Shown one piece after another: positions 24,905-33,809 of a DNA stretch of 64,000 nucleotides. Below the pieces are notes generated by a model, which worked only from the letters and a program-made list of their open reading frames with translations, had not been told where the DNA came from and did not search any database. Each line of letters opens with the position of its first letter. Within the stretch, counting starts at the first letter, position 1. Position numbers and translations under genes: made by a program. Location of the stretch: the NCBI GenBank assembly GCA_910578545.1, contig CAJTPT010000002.1:124001-188000 (forward strand), written 5' to 3'. This DNA comes from an uncultured Christensenella sp. GTDB taxonomy: Bacteria > Bacillota > Clostridia > Christensenellales > Pumilibacteraceae.

Positions 24905-25265
24905 ACGCACCGAGCACCCGATTGAACGCATTATGGACAGCGCGTTCGGAAAAATGCGAATGCTGACCGACGCAGATATTATCGTCGGCAATCCAATAGT
25001 TATGCCCGACGGGTCTACCGTCGTGCCCATAAGCAAAATCAGTATCGGGATAGTGACGGGTGGAGGCGAGTATTGCGAAAAACAGCAAAACGAATATCCG
25101 TTTGCCGGTGCGTCGGGGGCGGGGATGAGTGTATCGCCCGTTTGCTTTTTAGTGAACGACGGTAAGTCTGTAAAAATGCTCAACGTCGGCAGTAAAAGCG
25201 TAATAGATAAGGTAGTTGAAACCGTGCCGGACGTTGTTCGCTCTATATTCGGGAAGAAAAAATGA
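24885..25265 (+). CDS. ytfJ: GerW/YtfJ family sporulation protein
   Basis: 126-aa protein of the YtfJ (GerW) family, forespore-made in Bacillus and needed for a normal germination response. The family pattern is clear: IERIMDSAFGKMRMLTDADIIVG near the N terminus, TVVPISKISIGIVTGGGEY, then a Gly/Ala-rich GASGAGMSVSPVCFLV. GGAGAGG lies just before the ATG, inside the DUF2953 gene. It overlaps dacB by 4 bases. Confidence 0.9.
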   Translation: MRMLPSERTEHPIERIMDSAFGKMRMLTDADIIVGNPIVMPDGSTVVPISKISIGIVTGGGEYCEKQQNEYPFAGASGAGMSVSPVCFLVNDGKSVKMLNVGSKSVIDKVVETVPDVVRSIFGKKK

Positions 25266-26104
25266 CGAAAAAAACTTTTAAAAAAATTATTACTACGGTT
25301 GTTGTTTCGATGTGTGCGGTATTGTGTTGCGCTTTCACGCCTGTTGATGAGGTTGCGGCGACGGTGCGCGGCACGGAAGTTAACAGCTCTGCCACATCCA
25401 TGGCATTGGTCGACGGCGACACGGGAAAGCTTATTTATTCGAAAAACTGCGACGTAAAAAGAGAGCCCGCAAGCACTACAAAGATTTGTACGGCTATAAC
25501 GGTTATCGAAAACCACACGCTTTTGGATATACCGGTACCCATTCCCGACAAGGCCGTCGGCGTGGAAGGGTCGTCGCTGTATTTGCAAAAGGGCGAAATG
25601 ATGACGGTGCGCGATTTGCTTTACGGACTTATGCTTCAATCGGGCAACGACTGTGCGACTGCTTTGGCAATAATCGTCGGCGGTAGCGTGGACGGTTTTG
25701 TCAAACTAATGAACGAAACGGCGCAAAAGGCCGGGGCGACAAACACCAACTTTGTAAATCCTCACGGTTTGCATCACGAGGATCATTACACGACGGCGCG
25801 TGATTTGTGCGCTATCTCGTACTATGCCATGCAAAACGATTTGTTTAGAGAGATAGTTTCCGCAAAGCGTCATTCAACGCCTTATCATAACCATGATTAT
25901 AACCGCAACTTTCCAAACAAGAATAAGATCTTGTTTAATTACGACGGCGGTAACGGTATAAAAACGGGTTACACCAGGCACTCCGGCAGATGTCTTGTTT
26001 CGTCGGCGACGCGCGACGGTAAGACGTATATCTGCACGGTGCTTAACTGCTACGACATGTTTGAAGAGTGTATGCGATTAATGGATATGGCTTTTGCAAG
26101 ATAG
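25262..26104 (+). CDS. dacB: D-alanyl-D-alanine carboxypeptidase, short form (DacB-like)
   Basis: Secreted penicillin-binding D,D-carboxypeptidase, 280 aa. Signal peptide about residues 1-27 and catalytic motifs STTK (71-74), SGN (127-129) and KTG (234-236). It stops soon after the catalytic domain and lacks the C-terminal PBP5_C domain and membrane tail, unlike the 389-aa paralogue at 8888. Its place after ytfJ matches clostridial dacB-type genes with a spore cortex role. It begins inside the ytfJ stop (ATGA). Confidence 0.88.
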   Translation: MTKKTFKKIITTVVVSMCAVLCCAFTPVDEVAATVRGTEVNSSATSMALVDGDTGKLIYSKNCDVKREPASTTKICTAITVIENHTLLDIPVPIPDKAVGVEGSSLYLQKGEMMTVRDLLYGLMLQSGNDCATALAIIVGGSVDGFVKLMNETAQKAGATNTNFVNPHGLHHEDHYTTARDLCAISYYAMQNDLFREIVSAKRHSTPYHNHDYNRNFPNKNKILFNYDGGNGIKTGYTRHSGRCLVSSATRDGKTYICTVLNCYDMFEECMRLMDMAFAR

Positions 26105-26196
26105 GCTATCCACGATACTTCTCTTAATACGGTAAATCATTCGTAAACGCTTGATTTTTTTTAGATAATGGTTTAAGCTATTGATAGGTAAAAATC

Positions 26197-26901
26197 ATGC
26201 GAATCAATAAATACTTGAGCGGTTGCGGTTTGGACAGCCGCCGAAAATGCGAACAGTACGTTACGGACGGACGGGTAAAGGTCAACGGTAAAGTTTTGAC
26301 CTCGCTGGCCTATGACGTCAAGGATGGGGATTACGTGGAAGTGGACGGTAAAGCCGTCAGTCTTTCGGAACGTAAAGTTTACATAATGCTCAATAAGCCG
26401 AAAGGTTGCGTTTGCACATCGAGCGACGAAAAAGGGCGCAAAACCGTTCTTGATTTCGTAAAGATAAAAGAACGGGTTTTTCCCGTTGGCAGACTTGACT
26501 ACGACACAGAGGGTTTGCTTCTTTTGACAAACGACGGCGAGCTCGCTTACGCAGTAACTCATCCAAAGAACATGGTCAAAAAGGTGTATTCCGTACGAGT
26601 AGAGGGCGAGCCGTCCGACGCCGAGCTTAAACGGTTAAGAAACGGCGTGGAATTTAACGGCGTAAAGTACATGCCCGCAAAGGTTGTCGTGCTCGGCAAG
26701 GAAAACAACGACACCCGACTTGAGATTACCATTACAGAGGGTAAAAACCACGAGATAAAAAACATGATAGAATCGCTTGGTCGACGTGTGTTGTTTTTAA
26801 AACGCACAGAGGTCGGCGGGATTAGGCTGGGCGGACTGTCGCGCGGCGAGTGGCGGTATCTGAATGCCAAGGAAGTCGATAAGCTCGTTTCTCTCAAATA
26901 A
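26197..26901 (+). CDS. rluB: Pseudouridine synthase RluB/RsuA family
   Basis: 234-aa rRNA pseudouridine synthase. An N-terminal S4 RNA-binding domain (residues 1-60, RINKYLSGCGLDSRRKCEQY) is followed by the catalytic domain with the RsuA-family motif GRLDYDTEGLLLLTNDGELA, whose Asp is catalytic. Contains KPKGCVCTSSD and ITEGKNHEIKNM. RluB acts on 23S rRNA near position 2605 in E. coli; RsuA-type 16S activity cannot be excluded. The start lacks a strong ribosome site. No distinct terminator was seen after the stop. Confidence 0.9.
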   Translation: MRINKYLSGCGLDSRRKCEQYVTDGRVKVNGKVLTSLAYDVKDGDYVEVDGKAVSLSERKVYIMLNKPKGCVCTSSDEKGRKTVLDFVKIKERVFPVGRLDYDTEGLLLLTNDGELAYAVTHPKNMVKKVYSVRVEGEPSDAELKRLRNGVEFNGVKYMPAKVVVLGKENNDTRLEITITEGKNHEIKNMIESLGRRVLFLKRTEVGGIRLGGLSRGEWRYLNAKEVDKLVSLK

Positions 26902-26935
26902 TCGAAAAATCTTGAAATATTTTTACCTCGATTTG

Positions 26936-26964
26936 TTGAATTTCGATTAATAAAATGATATAAT
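26936..26964 (+). promoter_or_regulatory. Upstream promoter of the decarboxylase cluster (P1)
   Basis: TTGAAT (26936-26941), 17-base spacer, exact TATAAT (26959-26964), about 165 bases before the carboxyltransferase start. Confidence 0.7.
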
Positions 26965-27039
26965 AAACCCAATCGTGATTGCGGAATGAAGTGTAGATAT
27001 TGCTTACGGTAAAGATATCGAAAAATCAATCTGTGATTG

Positions 27040-27048
27040 TGATATAAT
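27040..27048 (+). promoter_or_regulatory. Second, extended -10 promoter of the decarboxylase cluster (P2)
   Basis: TGATATAAT: an exact TATAAT (27043-27048) with the TGn extension and no good -35. Start would be near 27055, about 75 bases before the gene. Confidence 0.5.
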
Positions 27049-27129
27049 GTTATCGGTTTATATTGCGGATCAAATATACGTCCGTAAAACCGTTTGTTTT
27101 TAATAAAAGCGGATAGCTTGGAGGAATAA

Positions 27130-28485
27130 ATGGAAACGTTAAAAAATGCCAAAAGCACACTTGCATCTGCCAATAAAGATATTTTGCGGTTTATCAACGC
27201 GTTCGTCGACGAAAAGTCTTTTGTCGAAACGGACGCGTTTATGTGTTCGCAAAATGATTTGGCGGAAGCGCCCGGTGAAGGCGTTGTAAGCGGTTTTGCT
27301 TCCGTTGCCGATACGGGCATATGCCTTTTCGCGACTAACAGCAAGGTGCTTAAGGGCGCCGTCGGTCAGCTTAATGCAAAAAAGATTGTGCGCGCAATTA
27401 ACAACGCTGTCAGAATGGGTAAGCCGCTTATCGCTGTTTGGGATACCATGGGCGCGCGCTTTACGGAAGGCGTCGAGGCGCTCGAAGCATACGGCGCGAT
27501 ACTAAGAGCGTACACTGTTGCTTACGGCGAAGTACCTATTATTTCGATTATAAAGGGTAACAACCTCGGACTTTCGTCTTACGTTGCGGGGATAAGCGAT
27601 TTTGTAATAGCTTATAAGGACAGCGTAATTGCTACAGCTTCGCCGCTCGTTTTGGAAGCAAAATCGGGCGCGAAGGGCGTCGGTACTGCCGACATCGCGG
27701 CAAAAAAGGGTGTAGTAACCAATATCGTCAAAACAGACAAAGAACTTCGAGAGCTAATTACAAAGATTTTGGGCGTGTTCTCGGGTTCTGTCGAAACGGG
27801 CGATGACGTCAACCGTAGCTGTAAAGGTCTTAAAGCGGGTGTTAAAACCGATACGGTTATTAAAGAGGTTTTTGATATAAACAGCTTTTTACCGCTGCGC
27901 GGCGAGTATGCGCCCGAGGTGGTAACGGGCTTTGCGTGCCTTGGCGAAATTCCCGTTGGCGTTGTTGCTACCGTTTCTGCCGTAAACGACGGGCGGTTGA
28001 CTCATGACGGTTGCATTAAAATAAGTGAGTTTTTAAACGCTTGCGAAAACGCCGAAACCCCCGTCGTATTCTTGGTAGATTGTATCGGAACGGAACAAAC
28101 GATGGGCGACACGGCGCTTATTCGTGAAATGTCCAATCTTATATATCAAGTCAATTCGCTCAGCGTTGATATATTTTCGGTCGTTTGCGGCAAGGCAATC
28201 GGCGGCGCATACACCGCGCTTGTATCCACCGCGGAATACAAAATCGCATGGGATAGTGCCGAGGTCGGTGCGCTCGAATCGGAAGCGGCGGCACGCCTTA
28301 TCTACGCCGACGAAATCAAGATGGCAAAGGATAAGGATAAAACCGTGCAAAAGCTTGCGGCGGCGTACGGCGGCGAAAACTGCTCCGCGCTTGTAATTGC
28401 CAAAAACGGATATTTCGATAACGTTATAGAGCCCAATCACACACGCTCGTACTTGCTTGCCGCGCTTCTTGCGCATGTGGAGTAA
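27130..28485 (+). CDS. Biotin-dependent carboxyltransferase subunit (MmdA/PccB-like, divergent)
   Basis: 451-aa crotonase-fold carboxyltransferase with two repeated halves, as in methylmalonyl-CoA decarboxylase alpha and the propionyl-CoA carboxylase beta subunit (usually about 510 aa). Recognisable are GEGVVSGFASV, MGARFTEGVEALEAYG and, in the second half, FLVDCIGTEQTMGD and GKAIGGAYTALVST. It is shorter at the N terminus, and the first oxyanion-hole region (usually GPCAGGAVYS) reads GNNLGLSSYV, so substrate cannot be assigned. First gene of a five-gene cluster with an OadG-like protein, biotin carrier, sodium pump OadB and a 5S-type carboxyltransferase. GGAGGAAT precedes the ATG. Confidence 0.8.
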   Translation: METLKNAKSTLASANKDILRFINAFVDEKSFVETDAFMCSQNDLAEAPGEGVVSGFASVADTGICLFATNSKVLKGAVGQLNAKKIVRAINNAVRMGKPLIAVWDTMGARFTEGVEALEAYGAILRAYTVAYGEVPIISIIKGNNLGLSSYVAGISDFVIAYKDSVIATASPLVLEAKSGAKGVGTADIAAKKGVVTNIVKTDKELRELITKILGVFSGSVETGDDVNRSCKGLKAGVKTDTVIKEVFDINSFLPLRGEYAPEVVTGFACLGEIPVGVVATVSAVNDGRLTHDGCIKISEFLNACENAETPVVFLVDCIGTEQTMGDTALIREMSNLIYQVNSLSVDIFSVVCGKAIGGAYTALVSTAEYKIAWDSAEVGALESEAAARLIYADEIKMAKDKDKTVQKLAAAYGGENCSALVIAKNGYFDNVIEPNHTRSYLLAALLAHVE

Positions 28486-28488
28486 TCA

Positions 28489-28827
28489 ATGAATATCGTA
28501 TCGCTTTTATCGGCAAAAAATTATTCGCTCGGCGAGGGCGCCGTATTGGCGCTAGTCGGATTTGTTATAGTTCTTATCGTATTGGCGTTGCTTGTCGGAA
28601 TATTTTATCTGTCTGGATTTATCTTTCAGACGAAGCTTTTTAATAGACCCAAAAAGGATAAGTCGAAGCCGACGGACGTCGTACAAAAAGCCGTCGACGA
28701 CGTTGCCGAGGACGAAGAAGAAGTCGTTGCGGCAATAACCGCGGCAATCGCTTGCGTTTTAAGCGCGGAAGCGTGTGATGACAATCCGCCGGAATTTGTT
28801 ATTAAACGTATCAAACGCAAAAAGTAA
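28489..28827 (+). CDS. OadG-like small membrane subunit of the decarboxylase pump
   Basis: 112-aa protein with one membrane helix (about residues 20-47) followed by a charged, Lys/Asp/Glu-rich cytoplasmic tail. The layout fits the gamma/delta subunit (OadG) that holds sodium-pumping decarboxylases together; family sequence conservation is low, so the call rests on size, topology and position between the carboxyltransferase (3 bases upstream) and the biotin carrier. The C-terminal part (EEEVVAAITAAIACVL) is also seen in OadG-like proteins of clostridia. Confidence 0.65.
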   Translation: MNIVSLLSAKNYSLGEGAVLALVGFVIVLIVLALLVGIFYLSGFIFQTKLFNRPKKDKSKPTDVVQKAVDDVAEDEEEVVAAITAAIACVLSAEACDDNPPEFVIKRIKRKK

Positions 28828-28891
28828 TCAGCTTTTTTTGTGTGCAAATCACAATCAAATAAATATTTAAAATTGTCTTTTGGAGGATATA

Positions 28892-29248
28892 ATGCGTAAA
28901 TTCAATGTAACGGTCAACGGTAAATCCTATTCGGTTAACGTCGAGGAAGTCGGCGAAAGCGCGCCTGTTCAAGCGCCGGCAACTGCTCCCGCGTCGGTTG
29001 CGACGGCACCTGTTGCTGCAAAGCCCGTTAAGGGCGACGGCACGCCTGTCACCGCGCCCATGCCCGGTCTTATTTTGGACTTGGCTCACAAGGACGGCGA
29101 TACCGTTAAAGAGGGTGAAAAGGTAGTAGTCCTCGAGGCTATGAAGATGGAAAACGATATTAACGCTTCCGCAGGCGGCACAATCACTTATGTTGTCAAA
29201 AAGGGCGACAACGTTGATACCGGAGCTATTCTCGCGTATATAAATTAG
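28892..29248 (+). CDS. Biotin carrier protein of the decarboxylase / transcarboxylase
   Basis: 118-aa biotinyl carrier. A short N-terminal segment, an Ala/Pro-rich flexible linker (about 24-55) and a C-terminal biotinyl domain with the attachment site EAMKMEND, biotinylated lysine K85. The frame is open to a TTG at 28880, but GGAGGATATA fits the ATG at 28892. It carries carboxyl groups between the carboxyltransferases encoded on either side and the OadB pump. Equivalent to MmdC or the 1.3S subunit of transcarboxylase. Confidence 0.92.
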   Translation: MRKFNVTVNGKSYSVNVEEVGESAPVQAPATAPASVATAPVAAKPVKGDGTPVTAPMPGLILDLAHKDGDTVKEGEKVVVLEAMKMENDINASAGGTITYVVKKGDNVDTGAILAYIN

Positions 29249-29257
29249 GGTGATTAA

Positions 29258-30421
29258 ATGCAGTTTGTAGAAATTCTTAAAAACCTGTGGGAGAGCACCG
29301 GTTTAAACCACTCGGTATCTGGCGGAGAATTTTTGTGGCAAAACTACGTAATGCTTGCCGTTGCGTGCGTTTTGCTGTTCGTCGGTATCGGGCTTAAAAA
29401 AGAACCGTTGTTGCTTGTTCCGATAGGTTTCGGTATGTTGCTGATAAACATACCGGGTGCACAGGAAATTCTTATGAAGTTGCCTTCCGATTCTGAGCCC
29501 GGCGGATTTTTCTATTACATCACACGCGGTGTAAAGTGGGTTATTTTTCCGCCGATTATTTTCCTCGGAATAGGCGCAATGACGGACTTCGGGCCGTTGA
29601 TTGCAAACCCCAAAAGCTTTATTTTGGGTGCGGCGGCGCAGCTTGGTATTTTCATAACGCTTTTCGGCGCAATGGTGCTCGGCTTTGAAGGCTTTGAAGC
29701 GGCGGCTACAGCCATTATCGGCGGCGCGGACGGTCCTACGTCCATTTACGTTGCTACTAAGATGGGCGTGTCAAGCAGTATGCTGTCGGCAATAACGGTT
29801 GCGGCGTACTCGTATATGGCGCTTATCCCCATTATTCAACCCGTTCTAATGAAACTGTTGACCACCAAAAAAGAGCGTTCTATCAGAATGCAACAGCTTC
29901 GTCCGGTTTCAAAGCGCGAAAAAATCGTATTCCCCATAGTCATCACTTTGGTTTGCGGACTCATTTTGCCGGACTCTTTGCCGCTACTCGGCATGCTTAT
30001 GCTTGGCAATCTGTTAAAGGAATGCTTGGTGACGGACAGACTTGCCAATACGGCGAGTAACGCGCTTATGAACATCATAACGATATTCCTCGGAATAAGC
30101 GTTGGATCAATGGCCGTCGGTACTGAATTCCTCGCACTTTCCACGCTAAAAATAGTCGTGCTCGGATTGTTCGCATTCGTTATGGGAACAATTGGCGGGC
30201 TTCTTATGGGCAAGCTTTTGTGCGTGCTTACGCATGGCAAGGTCAATCCGCTTATCGGAAGTGCGGGTGTTTCCGCCGTTCCCATGGCGGCGCGTGTATC
30301 GCAAACGGTGGCGCAAAAGGAAGATCCCAATAACTACTTGCTAATGCACGCTATGGGTCCCAACGTTGCGGGCGTTATAGGCTCGGCCGTTGCGGCGGGC
30401 GTATTGCTTGCTATATTCTAA
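29258..30421 (+). CDS. oadB: Sodium-ion-translocating decarboxylase beta subunit
   Basis: Membrane subunit (387 aa, about nine helices) that decarboxylates carboxybiotin and couples this to Na+ export; OadB/MmdB/GcdB family. The characteristic IIGGADGPTSIYVATK loop and the conserved GSAGVSAVPMAARVSQ near the C terminus are both present, as is the ANPKSFILGAAAQLGIF stretch. Third partner of the biotin carrier 9 bases upstream. Its presence shows that the cluster pumps sodium rather than being only a soluble carboxylase. Confidence 0.93.
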   Translation: MQFVEILKNLWESTGLNHSVSGGEFLWQNYVMLAVACVLLFVGIGLKKEPLLLVPIGFGMLLINIPGAQEILMKLPSDSEPGGFFYYITRGVKWVIFPPIIFLGIGAMTDFGPLIANPKSFILGAAAQLGIFITLFGAMVLGFEGFEAAATAIIGGADGPTSIYVATKMGVSSSMLSAITVAAYSYMALIPIIQPVLMKLLTTKKERSIRMQQLRPVSKREKIVFPIVITLVCGLILPDSLPLLGMLMLGNLLKECLVTDRLANTASNALMNIITIFLGISVGSMAVGTEFLALSTLKIVVLGLFAFVMGTIGGLLMGKLLCVLTHGKVNPLIGSAGVSAVPMAARVSQTVAQKEDPNNYLLMHAMGPNVAGVIGSAVAAGVLLAIF

Positions 30422-30463
30422 TCCAACTACAAGAATATAATCGATATTTAATCGGAGTTAATT

Positions 30464-31861
30464 ATGGCTAAAGTCAAAATTATGGAAACAATCCTGCGCG
30501 ACGCGCACCAATCTCAAGCGGCTACCCGCATGCGTACGGACGAAATGTTGCCTGCCGCCAAATTGCTTGACGACGTAGGTTTTTACGCGCTCGAGGCGTG
30601 GGGCGGTGCAACGTTTGATTCGTGCTTGAGATATTTGGACGAGGATCCGTGGGAGCGGCTCAGAGCTCTCAGAAAGAATATTCCCAACACAAAACTCCAA
30701 ATGCTGTTCCGCGGACAGAATATTTTGGGCTACAAGCATTACGCCGACGACGTTGTAGACGAGTTTTGCCGTTTGTCGATAAAGAACGGCATTGACGTAA
30801 TTCGTATTTTCGACGCGCTCAACGATATTAGAAATATGAAGCAGGCGATTGACAGCACCAAAAAGTACGGCGGTACAGTCGAAGCGGCGCTTTGCTACAC
30901 TACTAGCAAGGTGCACACAATCGAGTATTTCGTTGACCTTGCCGTTCAGCTCGAAAAGATGGGTGCGGATATAATCTGCATTAAGGATATGGCTAACTTA
31001 CTGTTGCCGTACACTGCATACGAGCTTGTTTCTCGCATTAAAGACAAGGTTAAAATTCCCGTACATTTGCATACGCATAATACCGCCGGAACGGGCGATA
31101 TGGTAAACTTAAAGGCAATAGAGGCAGGTTGCGATATTGTGGATACTGCGCTTTCGCCTTTGGGTAACGGCACAAGTCAACCTTCTACCGAGTCGCTCGT
31201 CGCGTCGCTTCAGGGTACCGAATACGATACCGGACTCGATCTTGATAAGCTCAATAAATGCACTGTGTACTTCCGCAATGTTGCCGATCGTCTTACTGCG
31301 GACGGAATACTCAACCCCAAGGTCCTTAAGGTCGATGTTAACGCGCTTATTTACCAGGTTCCTGGCGGCATGCTCAGCAATCTTATCAGTCAGTTAAAGC
31401 AACAGAATGCTTCGGACAGACTTACCGAGGTTTTGGAAGAAGTGCCGAGAGTTCGCGCCGACTTAGGATATCCTCCGCTTGTCACGCCGTCCTCGCAGAT
31501 TGTCGGAACGCAAGCCGTTCTTAACGTGCTTACGGGCGAGCGTTACAAAACAGTAACCAAGGAAACGCGCGGCGTAGTGGCGGGCGAGTACGGTAAACTT
31601 CCGATCGAGCCTGATGTGAAAATCATCAAAAAAATAATCGGCGATACCCCGCGTATCACATGCAGACCTGCCGATAATATCGCGCCCGAGCTGGATAAGT
31701 ACAAAAAGGATATCGAGGAATACGCCATTCAGGAAGAGGATGTTCTCACATACGCACTTTTCCCGCAACTTGCTATTCCGTTCTTCAAAAAGCGCGAAGC
31801 TAGGCTTCATGGCGTGGATAAGGAAATCTGCGACAAGGATAACCCCGTTCAACCTGTATGA
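30464..31861 (+). CDS. oadA: Oxaloacetate decarboxylase alpha / transcarboxylase 5S subunit without biotin domain
   Basis: 465-aa TIM-barrel carboxyltransferase acting on oxaloacetate/pyruvate. Motifs: ETILRDAHQSQAATRM at the N terminus, the metal/carboxylysine region CIKDMANLLLPY, HLHTHNTAGTGD, and the C-terminal PYC_OADA domain. The protein ends without the C-terminal biotinyl domain of full-length OadA, so it depends on the separate carrier at 28892, like the 5S subunit of propionibacterial transcarboxylase. A clear ribosome site (CGGAGTT) is present. It overlaps surE by 4 bases. Confidence 0.9.
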   Translation: MAKVKIMETILRDAHQSQAATRMRTDEMLPAAKLLDDVGFYALEAWGGATFDSCLRYLDEDPWERLRALRKNIPNTKLQMLFRGQNILGYKHYADDVVDEFCRLSIKNGIDVIRIFDALNDIRNMKQAIDSTKKYGGTVEAALCYTTSKVHTIEYFVDLAVQLEKMGADIICIKDMANLLLPYTAYELVSRIKDKVKIPVHLHTHNTAGTGDMVNLKAIEAGCDIVDTALSPLGNGTSQPSTESLVASLQGTEYDTGLDLDKLNKCTVYFRNVADRLTADGILNPKVLKVDVNALIYQVPGGMLSNLISQLKQQNASDRLTEVLEEVPRVRADLGYPPLVTPSSQIVGTQAVLNVLTGERYKTVTKETRGVVAGEYGKLPIEPDVKIIKKIIGDTPRITCRPADNIAPELDKYKKDIEEYAIQEEDVLTYALFPQLAIPFFKKREARLHGVDKEICDKDNPVQPV

Positions 31862-32607
31862 GAATATTGTTTACCAACGACGACGGCTACAATTCGGAAG
31901 GATTGCATGCCGTCGCCGATTTATTTAAAACCAAGCACGATATAGCTGTCGTTGCTCCCAACGTGCAAAAGTCGGGCTTTTCGCACTCGCTCACGCTCAG
32001 ACCCAGTCGGCTTGCGTGCAGAGAGGTTTTAGGCTACGGCTATAAGGTGTATGCGGTTGACGGTACGCCGGTTGATTGCGTTAAGTTTGCGCGCAACTGC
32101 GTGTTTCCCGCGCCCGATCTTGTTATTTCGGGCATAAACTACGGGCAAAACCTCGGCAGTGACATAATGTATTCCGGTACGGTATCCGCCGCCACCGACG
32201 CGGTGCACTCCGGCATTCGTGCAATAGCTCTTTCGCTTGATACGTATAATAATAACGGAAGTCTGTTGGATTTCAATGGTTTTGCTTTGTTTTTCAAAAA
32301 TAATTTTAAAAAGCTTATCGGCATTGCGCTTCCGCCTAAGACGTTGCTTAACATCAATTATCCCGCACAAAAGCCGATTGGTGTAAAATTCGTCAGAATG
32401 AACACTCAGGAAACCTTTTCGGACGGATATGAACAATCGCCCGACGGTTATTATTTGCCCGGTGGTGGACGGGATTATTCCTCGCTTGACGAGAATACAG
32501 ACGAGGGATACTGTCGCAACGGTTATATTACGGTCACGCCGCTTTTAATCGATCGTACGGATTACGGCACGCTCGATAAAATACGGGATACGGAATTGAT
32601 ATTATGA
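31858..32607 (+). CDS. surE: 5'/3'-nucleotidase SurE
   Basis: Metal-dependent survival-protein SurE phosphatase, 249 aa, hydrolysing nucleoside monophosphates. N-terminal metal site LFTNDDGYNSEGL and the SGINYGQNLGSDIMYSGTV motif are intact. Overlaps oadA (ATGA) and the next flavoprotein gene, so it is read from the decarboxylase operon. The functional link to its neighbours is not obvious. Confidence 0.93.
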   Translation: MRILFTNDDGYNSEGLHAVADLFKTKHDIAVVAPNVQKSGFSHSLTLRPSRLACREVLGYGYKVYAVDGTPVDCVKFARNCVFPAPDLVISGINYGQNLGSDIMYSGTVSAATDAVHSGIRAIALSLDTYNNNGSLLDFNGFALFFKNNFKKLIGIALPPKTLLNINYPAQKPIGVKFVRMNTQETFSDGYEQSPDGYYLPGGGRDYSSLDENTDEGYCRNGYITVTPLLIDRTDYGTLDKIRDTELIL

Positions 32608-33809
32608 AAATTGCCGTGATAGGCGGTGGACCGTCGGGACTGATTGCCGCAGGAAGTGCGTACGGTGCGTATGTCGTGCTTTTTGAGCGCGGCGAGAAAG
32701 TCGGTAAAAAGATTTACATAACAGGCAAAGGCAGGTGTAATTTTACCAACATTTGCGATAACAAGACCTTTTTGCAAAACGTAGTAAATAACGCACCGTT
32801 TTTGTATTCGGCGCTTGCAAGCTTTTCGCCTTACGACGCAGTTGATTTTATGGAAAACAACGGTTGCAAGACAAAGGTCGAGCGTGGGCGTCGTGCATTT
32901 CCAATTTCGGACAAAGCGAGTGATATTACAAAGGCATTAAGTCGATACGCCGCCGCAAACAACGTAGATGTACGGCTGAATTCATTCGTTTCCGATATTA
33001 TTCCGCGCGACGGGGGATTTACCGTAAAGCATGCCAATTCCGAAGAGTGGTTTGACCGCGTTATTGTTTGCACGGGCGGTAAGAGTTATCCCGTAACGGG
33101 TTCGGACGGGAGTCTTTACCCGATCCTGAAACGGCTTGGACATACCGTCGTAAAACCCGTGCCGTCGCTTGTTGCACTAAATACAAAAGAGGATTTGTCC
33201 GCCGCAGAGGGGCTGACTCTTAAAAATATTCAAATACGCGCGGACGGTGTAAAGCCGATATTCGGCGATATGATGATAACCGAAACCGGAATTTCGGGGC
33301 CTGTCGTTTTGACTCTTTCGGCATATGTAGCACGGTATGATTGCCCGTTTACGGTACGCGTAGATTTAAAGCCCGCTTTGTCGGCTGATGAGCTTGACTC
33401 AAGGCTGTTGCGCGACTTCGGGACTCAGCTTAACAAACAATTTAAAAATGCACTCGATTTACTGTTGCCAAAATCGTTAATTCCGTTTATAATAGAAAGG
33501 TCCGGTATAGACGGCAGTAGACAGGTCAATTCCGTTACGAAAACAGAACGGCGTACGCTTGTCGAACTTATAAAAAATCTCGAGCTTACAGTGACGGGAA
33601 GCGAGGGCTTTGATAGAGCGGTCGTGACGAGCGGCGGCGTCGATGTAAAGCAAGTCAATCCCAAAACAATGATGTCCCGCGTTGTCGACGGGTTGTTTTT
33701 GGCGGGCGAGGTCTTGGACGTCGACGCTTTGACGGGCGGATATAATTTTCACATTGCGCTTGCTACGGGATACGTTGCGGGCATAAATTCGGTAGGTACG
33801 TATGAGTAA
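32604..33809 (+). CDS. HI0933/BaiN-family FAD-dependent oxidoreductase
   Basis: 401-aa flavoprotein of the HI0933 (YhiN) family. N-terminal Rossmann FAD site IGGGPSGLIAAGSA, the KIYITGKGRCNFTN signature, VCTGGKSYPVTGSDG, and the C-terminal FAD contact AGEVLDVDALTGGYNFHIA. BaiN in Clostridium scindens acts on bile-acid intermediates, but most members have no known substrate. Overlaps surE by 4 bases and the AroH-Cmk gene by 8. In clostridia this family often precedes cmk, which fits a housekeeping role. Confidence 0.88.
   Translation: MKIAVIGGGPSGLIAAGSAYGAYVVLFERGEKVGKKIYITGKGRCNFTNICDNKTFLQNVVNNAPFLYSALASFSPYDAVDFMENNGCKTKVERGRRAFPISDKASDITKALSRYAAANNVDVRLNSFVSDIIPRDGGFTVKHANSEEWFDRVIVCTGGKSYPVTGSDGSLYPILKRLGHTVVKPVPSLVALNTKEDLSAAEGLTLKNIQIRADGVKPIFGDMMITETGISGPVVLTLSAYVARYDCPFTVRVDLKPALSADELDSRLLRDFGTQLNKQFKNALDLLLPKSLIPFIIERSGIDGSRQVNSVTKTERRTLVELIKNLELTVTGSEGFDRAVVTSGGVDVKQVNPKTMMSRVVDGLFLAGEVLDVDALTGGYNFHIALATGYVAGINSVGTYE

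Noticed and set aside
26101..26196. Leaderless promoter for rluB
   Set aside because: No -10 element is found 5-7 bases before its ATG; TTGATT at 26151 has no partner at proper spacing.
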